Shown here: in pieces, positions 1 to 8,234 of the stretch
Layout of the letters: each line of letters begins with the position of its first letter
How positions within the stretch are numbered: the first letter of the stretch is position 1
NCBI RefSeq assembly: GCF_000720725.1
Contig: NZ_JOCQ01000007.1
Coordinates: 129,214-193,213 of the forward strand
Length of the DNA stretch: 64,000 bases
Source of the DNA: Streptomyces rimosus subsp. rimosus
GTDB lineage: Bacteria; Actinomycetota; Actinomycetes; Streptomycetales; Streptomycetaceae
Direction: 5' to 3'
The notes under the pieces: model-generated
Databases searched by the model: none
The model's input: only the letters and a program-made list of their open reading frames with translations
What the model was told of the DNA's origin: nothing
Program-made: the position numbers and the translations under genes

Positions 1-245
1 CCGGTGACTTGATCGAGAATCTGCGCCGACAGGGAATCTCGTGGCGGAACACGCCGGTCAAAACGTCCCAGGTGCTGGCGCCACTCACTCCTGTCGCGCT
101 GCCCGGAAAGCCCCACGAGAAGCCCAAGGCGCTTACGGGCGCAGAGTGGGAGATCGTCAGCCGCTGGGAGGACTTCGAGGCAGAGCGAGCAGCGGAGCAG
201 GCGAAAGCCGACGAGGACACCGAGACCGCGCTGGTTCGGGTCTGA
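1..245 (+). CDS. C-terminal end of an unidentified protein (cut by window edge)
   Basis: The reading frame is open from the first base of the window and ends in TGA at 243-245, so this is probably the tail of a longer gene that starts outside. A TTG at position 9 could serve as a start, but there is no ribosome binding site visible before it. The visible part is about 80 residues: a basic stretch (LRRQGISWRNTPVK), a proline-rich linker, then an acidic, Ala/Glu-rich helical tail. I do not recognise the family. It is followed by a long gene-poor stretch. Confidence 0.45.
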   Translation, partial: GDLIENLRRQGISWRNTPVKTSQVLAPLTPVALPGKPHEKPKALTGAEWEIVSRWEDFEAERAAEQAKADEDTETALVRV

Positions 246-999
246 CACCTGGCGAGTAAGCGAGGAGGTCTCCGACCATGGGGGCCTCGCCCATTCCCAC
301 CCGGCACGATGCCCGGCAGGCCGCCGCCATCGCTTCCGACTGCATGAGACCGAGTCCGGGCTTGCGGTCTTGGGTGCCTCCTGTGAAGAGCGACCGTGCC
401 GGCAGCCCGGCGCCGAATGGGGTGGCCTCTCGCAGGCGCAGTGCGCATGCATGGCCGGATAGGGGCGGCACCCACTGGCCTACCGCGTCTACTTGGCAGC
501 CCGTGGAAGGCGAACCAGATCGGTCACGCCGAGTTCTCGCATGGGCGAGCTTGCCAAGGAATCCTCATTGGTGAGGGCAGGGCCGTCCCGTCCAGACGGA
601 GCGTCGCGAACGCGGTCGGCCGAGCCGAGGCGCTGGAACCCATCGGATACGACTCCACCGCCCGCTGCCCAACCCTGCCCCGTCACCACTTCCAGAAGGG
701 TGGCCGAGGGAGCCGCAGGTGGAGCGTGCACAGCGTTGCCACTCCGCGGGCACGCGTGGCCTGAGTGCTCGGGGGGACCGAGCTGCGCGGGGCCCGTGAT
801 CACGGAGTCCTGCACCACGTGGTACCCGCCTTCTTCCCCGGCCCACGGCGTGGGGCACGTCCCGTTCCGACAGTCCGGGCCTCCCGGAAGCTTTCGCAGC
901 GGCTCAGCCGCCCTGGGCCGCCACGAGCATCAGCTTTCCGGAACAGGAAAGACCCCCGGCCACGAGGGGCGGAGGTCTCTCCACACTGAAAGAGCGGAC
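246..999. other. Gene-poor stretch, no convincing coding region
   Basis: Several overlapping open frames cross this stretch on both strands, but none has a recognisable domain, a good ribosome binding site and consistent G+C bias at the third codon position at the same time. It could be a decayed accessory gene or insertion, since the conserved synteny block begins right after it at the mycoredoxin gene. I see no RNA gene or clear terminator inside it. Confidence 0.4.
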
Positions 1000-1254
1000 T
1001 CAAGCGGCCATGGCCTGCTTGACCTGGGCCAACGAAGGGTTGGTCATCACCGACTCCTGGCCGCTGGGGGCAACCACCAGGACCGTCGGGACCGTCTGGT
1101 TGCCGCCGTTGGCCTTTTCCACGAAGGCGGCGGACTCGGGGTCCTGCTCGATGTTGATCTCGGTGTACGCGATTCCCTCGCGGTCCATCTGGCTCTTCAG
1201 CCGACGGCAGTAGCCGCACCACGTGGTGCTGTACATCGTCACAGTGCCCGCCAT
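1000..1254 (-). CDS. Mycoredoxin (glutaredoxin-like)
   Basis: An 84-residue thioredoxin-fold protein. The redox motif CGYC is at residues 13-16 straight after the first beta strand (MYSTTW), and a cis-proline motif (TVPT) follows near residue 56, as in glutaredoxin-like proteins. In actinobacteria mycoredoxins use mycothiol to reduce mixed disulfides on cytoplasmic proteins. The ATG start at 1254 gives the full fold. It sits divergent from uvrD2, the same arrangement as in mycobacteria next to whiB7. A sigma-R type promoter lies about 45 bp upstream, which would link its expression to thiol stress. The fold and family are clear; the exact physiological substrate is inferred. Confidence 0.9.
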   Translation of the reverse strand: MAGTVTMYSTTWCGYCRRLKSQMDREGIAYTEINIEQDPESAAFVEKANGGNQTVPTVLVVAPSGQESVMTNPSLAQVKQAMAA

Positions 1255-1297
1255 GGGTCCTCGCGCTCCTTCAAGCTCGGCGTGTTTGCAGTAGGAG

Positions 1298-1323
1298 AAC
1301 GCCCACCTGGCCGGGACCATTCC
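1298..1323 (-). promoter_or_regulatory. Sigma-R type promoter for the mycoredoxin gene
   Basis: On the minus strand the sequence reads GGGAAT, then 18 bases, then GTT (GGAAT complement at 1319-1323, GTT complement at 1298-1300). This matches the SigR consensus GGAAT-N18-GTT exactly and places transcription about 35-40 bases before the mycoredoxin start. SigR is encoded in this same window. Confidence 0.75.
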
Positions 1324-1473
1324 CGTCCGTATCGGGCCGCTTCCGCATGCGTACGGTTCCACATCGGCACGCGTACGGCTGCGCATCCGTGGGCGCGCGT
1401 ATTCGTATGACCACGCAGGGACAGCTGTGGACAACTTTCCCGGCTGCCCCGGTCGACCTGGCAGCATTGCGGT

Positions 1474-3750
1474 GTGACAGCAGCATCGGACCCCACTCTC
1501 TTCCCGCAGGCAGCGGCCGCGACCCAGTTCCCGGCCACGCCCGAGGGTGCCGACGCGGTGCTCGACGGCCTCGACCCCGAGCAGCGCGAGGTCGCCACGG
1601 CCCTGCACGGGCCCGTGTGCGTCCTGGCGGGCGCCGGTACGGGCAAGACCCGTGCGATCACCCACCGGATCGCGTACGGCGTACGTGCGGGCATCCTGCA
1701 GCCGGGCACGGTGCTCGCCGTCACGTTCACCGCCCGCGCGGCGGGGGAGATGCGCGGGCGGCTGCGCCAGCTCGGCGCGGGCGGCGTGCAGGCCCGTACG
1801 TTCCACTCCGCCGCCCTGCGCCAGCTCCAGTACTTCTGGCCCAAGGCGATCGGCGGCGAGCTGCCCCGGCTCGTGGAGCGCAAGGTCCAGCTGGTCGCGG
1901 AGGCCGCCGCCCGCTGCCGCATCCGCCTGGACCGCAACGAGCTGCGCGACGTCACCGGCGAGATCGAGTGGTCCAAGGTCACCCAGACCGTGCCCGCCGA
2001 CTACCCGGCCGCCGTCCACAAGGCGGGCCGCGAGGCCCCCCGCGACCCGGCCGAGATCGGGCAGATCTACGGGGCGTACGAGCAGCTCAAGCGCGACCGG
2101 GGGACCATCGACTTCGAGGACGTCCTGCTGCTGACGGTCGGCGTCCTGCAGGACCGGCACGACATCGCCGAGCAGGTCCGCGCCCAGTACCAGCACTTCG
2201 TCGTGGACGAGTACCAGGACGTCAGCCCGCTCCAGCAGCGGCTGCTCGACCTGTGGCTCGGCGACCGCGACAACCTGTGCGTCGTCGGCGACGCCAGCCA
2301 GACGATCTACAGCTTCACCGGCGCCACCCCCGACCACCTGCTGAATTTCCGCACCCGCCATCCGAACGCGACGGTCGTGAAGCTGGTGCGTGACTACCGC
2401 TCCTCTCCGCAGGTCGTGCACCTGGCCAACGGCCTGCTGTCGCAGGCGCGCGGCCGTGCCGCCGAGCACCGGCTGGAGCTGATCTCCCAGCGGGACGCCG
2501 GCCCCGAGCCGGTGTACGTGGAGTACGGGGACGAGCCCGCGGAGGCGGAGGGCACGGCCCGCCGGATCCGCGACCTGATCGCCTCCGGCGTGCCGGCGAG
2601 TGAGATAGCGGTCCTGTACCGCATCAACGCCCAGTCCGAGGTCTACGAGCAGGCCCTCGCCGACCTCGGCGTGCCGTATCAGCTCCGTGGTGCCGAGCGG
2701 TTCTTCGAGCGGCCCGAGGTGCGCGAGGCGGGCGTCAAGCTGCGCGGCGCCGCCCGCTTCGGTGCCAACGACGCGCTTCTCGACGACGCCCCGGACCTCC
2801 CGTCCGAGGTGCGTGCGGTGCTCAGCGACATGGGCTGGACGAGCACGCCCCCGGCCGGCTCCGGCGCCGTACGGGACCGCTGGGAGTCGCTGGCCGCCCT
2901 GGTCCGCCTCGCCGAGGACTTCGCCAAGGCGCGCCCGACGGCCACCCTCGCCGACCTGGTCGCCGAGCTGGACGAGCGGGCCAACGCCCAGCACGCCCCG
3001 ACGGTCGACGGTGTGACGCTCGCCTCCTTCCACGCGGCCAAGGGCCTGGAGTGGGACGCCGTCTTCCTGGTCGGCCTGACCGAGGGCATGATGCCGATCA
3101 CCTACGCCAAGACGGACGAGCAGGTGGAGGAGGAGCGCCGCCTGCTGTACGTCGGCGTCACCCGGGCCCGGCTGCACCTGGGCCTGTCGTGGTCCCTGTC
3201 CCGCTCTCCCGGGGGCCGCGCGGTCCGCCGCCCCAGCCGCTTCCTGGACGGTCTGCGGCCCGGCTCGGGCGCCGCCGGCCGCCGTACGGCCCCCGGCGCC
3301 ACGGGCGGCATCGAGCGGGGCGGCGGCAGCGCCAGGGGCGCGAGCAGGCGCCGCGAACGCTCCCCGGCCCGCTGCCGGGTCTGCGGCAAGACGCTGACCG
3401 ACGCAGGCGAGATGAAGCTCATGCGCTGCGACGACTGCCCCTGCGAGCTCGACGAGGCGCTGTACGGGCGGCTGCGCGACTGGCGGGCCGAGCAGGCGCG
3501 GCAGCTGGGCCAGCCCGCGTACTGCGTCTTCACGGACAAGACCCTGATGGCGATCGCCGAGGCCGTACCGGGAACCGAAGGGGACCTCGCGGTCATCCCT
3601 GGTGTGGGGGGACGCAAGCTCGGCAGGTTCGGAGCCGACGTCCTCGCGCTGTGCGCAGGTGAGGAGCTGGTTCCGGCAGCGGAGGAGCCCCCGTCGGACG
3701 ATCTTCCGGAGGGCGGTGCAAGAAGCTCCGGAAAGTCTTCAGAAAAATAG
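1474..3750 (+). CDS. uvrD2: ATP-dependent DNA helicase UvrD2 (SF1A)
   Basis: A 758-residue superfamily 1 helicase that unwinds DNA in repair. Motifs in order: Walker A GAGTGKT near residues 53-59, VTFTARAAGEM (motif Ia), VDEYQDVS (Walker B), GDASQTIYSFTGA (motif III), HAAKGLEWDAVFLVG (motif V) and EEERRLLYVGVTRAR (motif VI). After the helicase core come a Gly/Arg-rich linker, a tetracysteine element (CRVC then CDDC, near residues 634-656) and an HRDC-like domain with the hairpin IPGVGGRK near the C terminus. The tetracysteine plus HRDC tail is typical of actinobacterial UvrD2. GTG start at 1474. The neighbourhood mycoredoxin-uvrD2-wblC is conserved in actinobacteria. Confidence 0.93.
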   Translation: MTAASDPTLFPQAAAATQFPATPEGADAVLDGLDPEQREVATALHGPVCVLAGAGTGKTRAITHRIAYGVRAGILQPGTVLAVTFTARAAGEMRGRLRQLGAGGVQARTFHSAALRQLQYFWPKAIGGELPRLVERKVQLVAEAAARCRIRLDRNELRDVTGEIEWSKVTQTVPADYPAAVHKAGREAPRDPAEIGQIYGAYEQLKRDRGTIDFEDVLLLTVGVLQDRHDIAEQVRAQYQHFVVDEYQDVSPLQQRLLDLWLGDRDNLCVVGDASQTIYSFTGATPDHLLNFRTRHPNATVVKLVRDYRSSPQVVHLANGLLSQARGRAAEHRLELISQRDAGPEPVYVEYGDEPAEAEGTARRIRDLIASGVPASEIAVLYRINAQSEVYEQALADLGVPYQLRGAERFFERPEVREAGVKLRGAARFGANDALLDDAPDLPSEVRAVLSDMGWTSTPPAGSGAVRDRWESLAALVRLAEDFAKARPTATLADLVAELDERANAQHAPTVDGVTLASFHAAKGLEWDAVFLVGLTEGMMPITYAKTDEQVEEERRLLYVGVTRARLHLGLSWSLSRSPGGRAVRRPSRFLDGLRPGSGAAGRRTAPGATGGIERGGGSARGASRRRERSPARCRVCGKTLTDAGEMKLMRCDDCPCELDEALYGRLRDWRAEQARQLGQPAYCVFTDKTLMAIAEAVPGTEGDLAVIPGVGGRKLGRFGADVLALCAGEELVPAAEEPPSDDLPEGGARSSGKSSEK

Positions 3751-3892
3751 TTTGCGCGCGCGGAGCGCATCCCCATAGCCTTCACAGGCACGAAGACAAC
3801 GGGCCTTCCGGGATCCGCTGGATTCGTGTTGTACTGAACAAGCCCGGACCGGATTTTCCGGCCCGCCGAGACGCCGAGAGGAGGCGAGACCA

Positions 3893-4225
3893 GTGATCAG
3901 CTTCATGGAGACCCAGAAAATGACCGATCGTCCGGTCGTCGCCACCTGCACCCTTGGCGCCTCGCTGCTGGGCACCGGTCTGTCCGGCGTCAGCCGGCTG
4001 TCCGGTCTTGAGGTCTCCCGTGCCGCTTCCCCGGCGTTCCTGCCCGAGGCCAAGCGTGACGAGCGACCGACCCAGGCACCCGCAGTAGCGGCAGCGGCAC
4101 AGGCAGCGAATGCGCATGCCTTCGCCGGCGCGGCGGCCAACGGTGCCGAATCCCGGAAGCAGTACGAGACGCAGCAGGACACGTGGGCCCACCGCGGGCA
4201 CGAACCCTGGAGAGATCCAGCCTGA
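3893..4225 (+). CDS. Leader ORF upstream of wblC (small protein, likely regulatory)
   Basis: A 110-residue ORF with a strong ribosome binding site (GAGGAGG, 8 nt before the GTG at 3893). The protein is Ala-rich and low complexity with no catalytic motif; the N terminus reads MISFMETQKMTDRPVV. It lies entirely in the leader before wblC and ends 28 nt before an intrinsic terminator. In mycobacterial whiB7 and Streptomyces wblC, translation of an upstream ORF controls readthrough of such a terminator, so that ribosome inhibition switches the gene on. I infer the same role here: the act of translation matters, not necessarily the product. The peptide itself could still have a function. Confidence 0.75.
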   Translation: MISFMETQKMTDRPVVATCTLGASLLGTGLSGVSRLSGLEVSRAASPAFLPEAKRDERPTQAPAVAAAAQAANAHAFAGAAANGAESRKQYETQQDTWAHRGHEPWRDPA

Positions 4226-4252
4226 TCGGCATGATCAGGTCGGCACCTTCCA

Positions 4253-4294
4253 GGGCCGCGGAACCCACACCGGGATCCGCGGCCCTTTTGTTTT
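4253..4294 (+). terminator. Intrinsic terminator/attenuator before wblC
   Basis: Perfect 10-bp stem: GGGCCGCGGA at 4253-4262 pairs with TCCGCGGCCC at 4276-4285, loop 13 nt, followed directly by TTTTGTTTT at 4286-4294. It sits between the leader ORF and the wblC start, so it must be bypassed for wblC expression. A second hairpin (CCTGATC/GATCAGG, 4221-4239) overlaps the leader ORF stop codon. Confidence 0.9.
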
Positions 4295-4345
4295 ACCCAA
4301 GCGCCCAGCCACCAGCCGGGCCGAACAGACGAGGAACACACCACC

Positions 4346-4699
4346 GTGCAACTCCAGACGCACACCCCGTCCGTCGCCACCGACCTGATCCCTCCGCCCG
4401 ACTCCCAGGAGAACCCTTTGCTGCCCCTCACCGAGCTCGACGACGAGATCGACCGACTCGGCGCCGCCGTGCCGTGCCGTACCTACGACCCCGAGGTCTT
4501 CTTCGCCGAGACCCCGGCCGACGTGGAGTACGCCAAGTCCCTGTGCCAGACCTGTCCGGTGCGCGAGGCGTGTCTCGCCGGCGCCAAGGACCGTCGTGAG
4601 CCGTGGGGCGTCTGGGGCGGCGAACTCTTCGTCCAGGGCGTCGTGGTGCCCCGCAAGCGTCCGCGTGGCCGTCCGCGCAAGAACCCGGTCTCGGCATGA
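4346..4699 (+). CDS. wblC: WhiB-family regulator WblC (WhiB7 type)
   Basis: A 117-residue WhiB protein. Four iron-sulfur cysteines at C44, C67, C70 and C76 (spacing Cx22CxxCx5C), the GVWGG turn at 88-92, and a C-terminal AT-hook RGRPRK near 107-112. The AT-hook is the mark of the WhiB7/WblC subgroup, which binds the primary sigma factor and AT-rich promoters to activate intrinsic antibiotic-resistance genes when ribosomes are inhibited. GTG start at 4346 with GAGGA about 10 nt upstream. The leader ORF plus terminator upstream supports the attenuation mode known for this subgroup. The stop codon overlaps the next small gene. Confidence 0.95.
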   Translation: MQLQTHTPSVATDLIPPPDSQENPLLPLTELDDEIDRLGAAVPCRTYDPEVFFAETPADVEYAKSLCQTCPVREACLAGAKDRREPWGVWGGELFVQGVVVPRKRPRGRPRKNPVSA

Positions 4700-5025
4700 A
4701 CATCTGCGGCGCGTACACCAGCGGCACCGGAACGATCGACCGTCCCGCCAAGCGGGACCCCCAGAAGCAGGACCCGATGAACCCCAACTTCACCGACACC
4801 ACCGCACCCGCGAACCCCGGCGCGATCGAGTCGCGCCAGAACAGGACCCTCGAAATGCAACTCATCCCAGAAGCCCTGGCTCGCGCGCAAATGCAAGCGC
4901 GCTTGCAGGAGGCCGAGTCCGAACGCAGGGCCCAGCGCCTCGCCGCGGCCCGGCGCATGCAGCGCCGTGCCGAGCGGGCGTCGCTGCGCGCCCGGCGCGC
5001 CTTGGCCATGGCTGTCATGCAGTGA
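4696..5025 (+). CDS. Small basic helical protein downstream of wblC
   Basis: The ATG at 4696 overlaps the wblC stop (ATGA), giving a 109-residue product; an internal ATG at 4777 preceded by AGCAGGA would give 82 residues (start MNPNFTDTT). The C-terminal two thirds is a long Arg/Ala/Gln-rich amphipathic helix (AQMQARLQEAESERRAQRL and onward) and could form a coiled coil or bind nucleic acid. I do not recognise a named family. The coupling suggests co-expression with wblC. Which start is used is open. Confidence 0.6.
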   Translation: MNICGAYTSGTGTIDRPAKRDPQKQDPMNPNFTDTTAPANPGAIESRQNRTLEMQLIPEALARAQMQARLQEAESERRAQRLAAARRMQRRAERASLRARRALAMAVMQ

Positions 5026-5187
5026 GCCACCGGCGGCCCGGCACGCGCACCGTGCCGGCGCCGCCCGGCGGTGTCACCACCGCATCACGCGGCCACGCAA
5101 CACCACGTACCTCAGGGGCTGTCCAACTGGGCGGCCCCTGAGGGCGTTGTGCCCCTTTCCCGGCGGTGCCGGGGATATTGTCGGCTG

Positions 5188-5388
5188 ATGAACCAGAAGA
5201 CATACGAACAGGCGGAGTTGGCGACCGGCAACGCGGTGTGCGCCGGGTGCGGTGCCGTGGCCGAGGGCGCCGCGCCGACCTGGACCTGCACCATCGTCAA
5301 CGGCGCCCGCCAGCACCTCTGCGACACCTGCACCCGTGCCTGCCTCCCCACCATCGAGTCCCACCTGGACCCGGTCCCCGCGAGATGA
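5188..5388 (+). CDS. Small double-CxxC zinc-ribbon-like protein
   Basis: A 66-residue protein, MNQKTYEQAELATGNAVCAG at its N terminus, with two CxxC pairs: CAGC near residues 18-21 and CDTC near 44-47. The spacing fits a small zinc ribbon. The ATG at 5188 is preferred over longer in-frame starts because the upstream codons look non-coding. No specific function is recognised. It is convergent with the ABC1-kinase gene. Confidence 0.65.
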   Translation: MNQKTYEQAELATGNAVCAGCGAVAEGAAPTWTCTIVNGARQHLCDTCTRACLPTIESHLDPVPAR

Positions 5389-5467
5389 GACCGCGGGGTG
5401 AGATCGCGAGGTGGGTTTGCGAGGTTCGACCGCGCGCCGCGCGGTGCGGAGGCAGGGCGCGGGCGGG

Positions 5468-6865
5468 TCAGGCCGTGGTCTCCTCCGCTGTGGGCCGATC
5501 CTGTTCCGGTACGGACGGCGCGGTGCCGGCCGGGCTGAAGCCCGGGAGCCAGGACTCCAGCTCGTCGCGCAGGCGGACGGTGGCGCCGAGCTGGCACAGG
5601 ACGCCGATCGTGCTCAGCGTCACGCGGTGTATGAGCAGGTAGGACGGGGGCAGATTGAGCTGGCGGCCGAGCTGGTAGGCGGGGGACCGGGGATCGGCTA
5701 TGCGCGCGGCCTGGTTGCGCATCCAGGAGCGGGTGAAGGTGAACGCGTCCACCTGGGCCGGTTCGATGATCGGCAGCAGATAGTCCAGCACCGCGTCGGG
5801 GTCCAGCTCGATGGACTCCTTGACGAAGCCCTCCTCGCACAGCAGCTCGTAGATCGCCTCGGCCTCGCCGTCGAGCGTCATGCGCAGCGAGGTACCGATC
5901 GTGGGCGGCAGGCCGTCCGGCAGGCGGTCGACCGTACCGAAATCCAGGACGCCCAGCCGCCACTTCTCCGGCGGGCCGTCGGGGGCGTCACCGGTCAGCA
6001 GGCGGAAGTTCCCCGGGTGGGGATCGGCGTGCAGCAGGCCCGTACGCGCGGTGCCGGAGAAGAGGAAGCGGGCCAGGAGCTGCCCGGCCCGGTCGCGCTC
6101 CTCCTCGGTGCCGTCCGCGATGACCTCCGACAGCGGGATGCCGTCCATCCACTCGGTCACCAGCACCTGGTCGCCCTGATGGATCACCGCGGGCACCAGG
6201 ACGTCCGGGTCGTCGGCGAACTCCTCGGCGTGCGCCTGCTGGGCCTCGGCCTCCAGGGCGTAGTCCAGCTCCTCGGAGACCCGGTCGCGCAGCTCGGAGA
6301 TCAGCGGCTTGATGTCCATGCCGGGGATCAGCGGACCGAGCAGCCGGGCGAACCGGCCGAGTTGCGACAGATCGGAGAGCAGGGCCGCGCCCGCCCCCGG
6401 ATACTGGACCTTGACGGCCACCTCGCGGCCGTCGTGCCAGACCGCGCGGTGCACCTGCCCGATCGAGGCGGCGGCCGACGGCTTGTCGTCGAACTCCGTG
6501 AACAGCTCGCGCCAGTCCTCGCCGAGCCGCTCCGCCAGCACCTTGTGCACCGTGTCTGTCGGCATCGGCGGCGCGGCTTCCTGAAGTTTGGTGAGCGCCG
6601 CGCGGTACGGGCCGGCGATCTCCTCCGGCAGCGCCGACTCGAAGACGGACAGCGCCTGCCCGAACTTCATGGCGCCGCCCTTCAGCTCGCCGAGCACCCG
6701 GAAGAGCTGTTCGGCGGTCCGCTGTTGGAGCTCGCGGCCGACGAGGTCCGCCGACCTGCCGCCGATCCGCTTGCCCAGCCCCCAGGTGGCACGGCCGGCG
6801 AATCCCAGTGGCAGCGCGGCCAGCTTGGCGGTGCGGGTGACCGCCTTGCGGGGAAGATCTGACAT
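5468..6865 (-). CDS. ABC1/AarF-type atypical kinase
   Basis: A 465-residue member of the ABC1/UbiB/ADCK family. Visible family motifs: KxGQ-like MKFGQALS near residue 70, AAASIGQVHRAVW (the Ala-rich nucleotide loop that replaces the Gly-rich loop), VAVKVQYPG with the catalytic lysine, LHADPHPGNF (catalytic loop) and LDFGTV (metal-binding DFG). The family handles lipid or quinone-linked processes in the membrane and has weak ATPase or kinase activity; the actinobacterial role is not settled. The ATG at 6865 has GGAGGGG just upstream and is preferred to the TTG at 6877. Confidence 0.88.
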   Translation of the reverse strand: MSDLPRKAVTRTAKLAALPLGFAGRATWGLGKRIGGRSADLVGRELQQRTAEQLFRVLGELKGGAMKFGQALSVFESALPEEIAGPYRAALTKLQEAAPPMPTDTVHKVLAERLGEDWRELFTEFDDKPSAAASIGQVHRAVWHDGREVAVKVQYPGAGAALLSDLSQLGRFARLLGPLIPGMDIKPLISELRDRVSEELDYALEAEAQQAHAEEFADDPDVLVPAVIHQGDQVLVTEWMDGIPLSEVIADGTEEERDRAGQLLARFLFSGTARTGLLHADPHPGNFRLLTGDAPDGPPEKWRLGVLDFGTVDRLPDGLPPTIGTSLRMTLDGEAEAIYELLCEEGFVKESIELDPDAVLDYLLPIIEPAQVDAFTFTRSWMRNQAARIADPRSPAYQLGRQLNLPPSYLLIHRVTLSTIGVLCQLGATVRLRDELESWLPGFSPAGTAPSVPEQDRPTAEETTA

Positions 6866-6899
6866 TCGCCCCTCCAACTCACACTGTCCCCAACCGGGG

Positions 6900-8045
6900 T
6901 TACTCCGCCATTGTTACGTGTCGCCGTCGCGGTTCCGAGGCACCCATGGCGTCGGCCGGCCCCGCCGCGCCACAGCCGCACTCCGGATGCGGCGCGATCC
7001 GGGTCGTCCGCCAGTCCGCGCACGGCAGCGCGACCTCCATCCGGGCCCCGGTGCAGGGTGGCAACTGACCGTCCAGATACGCCAGTGCCTGCACGGCCGC
7101 CAGCCCCGCCACGGTCGCCGCCAGCGCCGCGTCGCACGCCGGAACGGCCGGTGACCCGCGCCCCGAGCGCCACTGGGCGAGCAGCCGCGGCCAGGCCGGC
7201 TCCGCGTCCGTACGCCGCAGCTCCAGGCAGCCCGCGCAGGAAGAGCCGCCCGGCAGGACCAGCGGGCCCACCACACCCGTCCCTTCGACCACGCCGGCGA
7301 ACAGGTGCGGAATACCGGCGGACAGGAACGGCTCGACCAGGTCGGGGTCGGGAGCGTAGGCGGCGAGGCCGTCGCGCGGTGTGATCACGACGAGCGCAAG
7401 ACCCGGTTCGCCCGCCTCCGACTGCGCCTCCGCGGTGTGGTTCCCGCGCGACCAGGGTGAGGCCCGGTGCACCAGGCCGCGGGCGGCGGTGTCGCGCCGT
7501 ATGCCGATGTGCTCCGCCCGCGCACCGCCCGGCAGCACGTCCCACGGCTCGACCGTCCCGCCGTCCTGCACCTCCACCCGCCCGATGCCCGCCGCCGAGA
7601 GCAGGGCCGCGACCGAGGCCCCCACCCGCCCCGCGCCGCGCACCCGCGCCCTTATGGCACGGCGCGCTCCCATACGCTCCAGTCCACCCGTGGCCTCGGG
7701 ATGCCGCACCGACAGCGACGCGAGATCCGCCCGCAGCCGCCCGAAGGCCGCGGCGTCCGACCGCACCGACTCGGCCGCCGGACCGCCCGCCGACGGCGCG
7801 TCCAGCAGGCCCGCCCGCCCCAGCCGGTCCACCACCCGCCGCGCGCGCTCTGCGGACAGCCCCAGCGACTCGGCCGCTTCCGCCAGCTGATCCAGGCTGC
7901 GCGTGCCGTCGATCAAGGCCAGAAAGCTGCCCGTCGCCGTGTCCACCGGCCCCAGCTCCACCGCGTGCGCCGGGGCCACCCCGAACCGCACCGTTTCCCG
8001 GTCCCGCCAGCCGCGTCGCAGCGCGGGCTTCACCATCGGATGCAT
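6900..8045 (-). CDS. ThiF/E1-like adenylyltransferase, stand-alone
   Basis: About 381 residues. The N-terminal third resembles a winged-helix recognition domain (residues 20-110). It is followed by a Rossmann segment with a GxGxxG-like motif (RGAGRVGASVAALLSAAG) and a C-terminal half with a cysteine pair CAGC and a late CGCG. This layout resembles E1-like proteins that bind a leader peptide in azole-forming (TOMM) RiPP pathways, but no precursor peptide, cyclodehydratase or oxidase lies nearby. The start at 8045 (MHPMVKPALRRGW, GGGGGA upstream) is preferred; the ATG at 8090 is an alternative. Function not assigned. Confidence 0.75.
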   Translation of the reverse strand: MHPMVKPALRRGWRDRETVRFGVAPAHAVELGPVDTATGSFLALIDGTRSLDQLAEAAESLGLSAERARRVVDRLGRAGLLDAPSAGGPAAESVRSDAAAFGRLRADLASLSVRHPEATGGLERMGARRAIRARVRGAGRVGASVAALLSAAGIGRVEVQDGGTVEPWDVLPGGARAEHIGIRRDTAARGLVHRASPWSRGNHTAEAQSEAGEPGLALVVITPRDGLAAYAPDPDLVEPFLSAGIPHLFAGVVEGTGVVGPLVLPGGSSCAGCLELRRTDAEPAWPRLLAQWRSGRGSPAVPACDAALAATVAGLAAVQALAYLDGQLPPCTGARMEVALPCADWRTTRIAPHPECGCGAAGPADAMGASEPRRRHVTMAE

Positions 8046-8234
8046 GAATCCGTCCCCCGTCGATCGGATCTCGTCCAGCGCTGTCAGCATGCCCCGGCCG
8101 CCGGACGGGCATCGGAAGTTGTCCACAGGCGGCAGGCAATAGTCGTACAAGCCATGACTGCCTTGGAGTGTTTCGGTCGCACGGCAGAACCTGGGGACGG
8201 GACTTCCCGCGCGGGCAGCGGGTAACGTCGGGGC

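Noticed and set aside
1000..3177. A long minus-strand open frame running opposite uvrD2 into mycoredoxin
   Set aside because: The upstream 640 codons are antisense to the uvrD2 helicase motifs and have repetitive Val/Leu/Arg composition typical of mirror frames in high-GC DNA; only the last 84 codons are the mycoredoxin.
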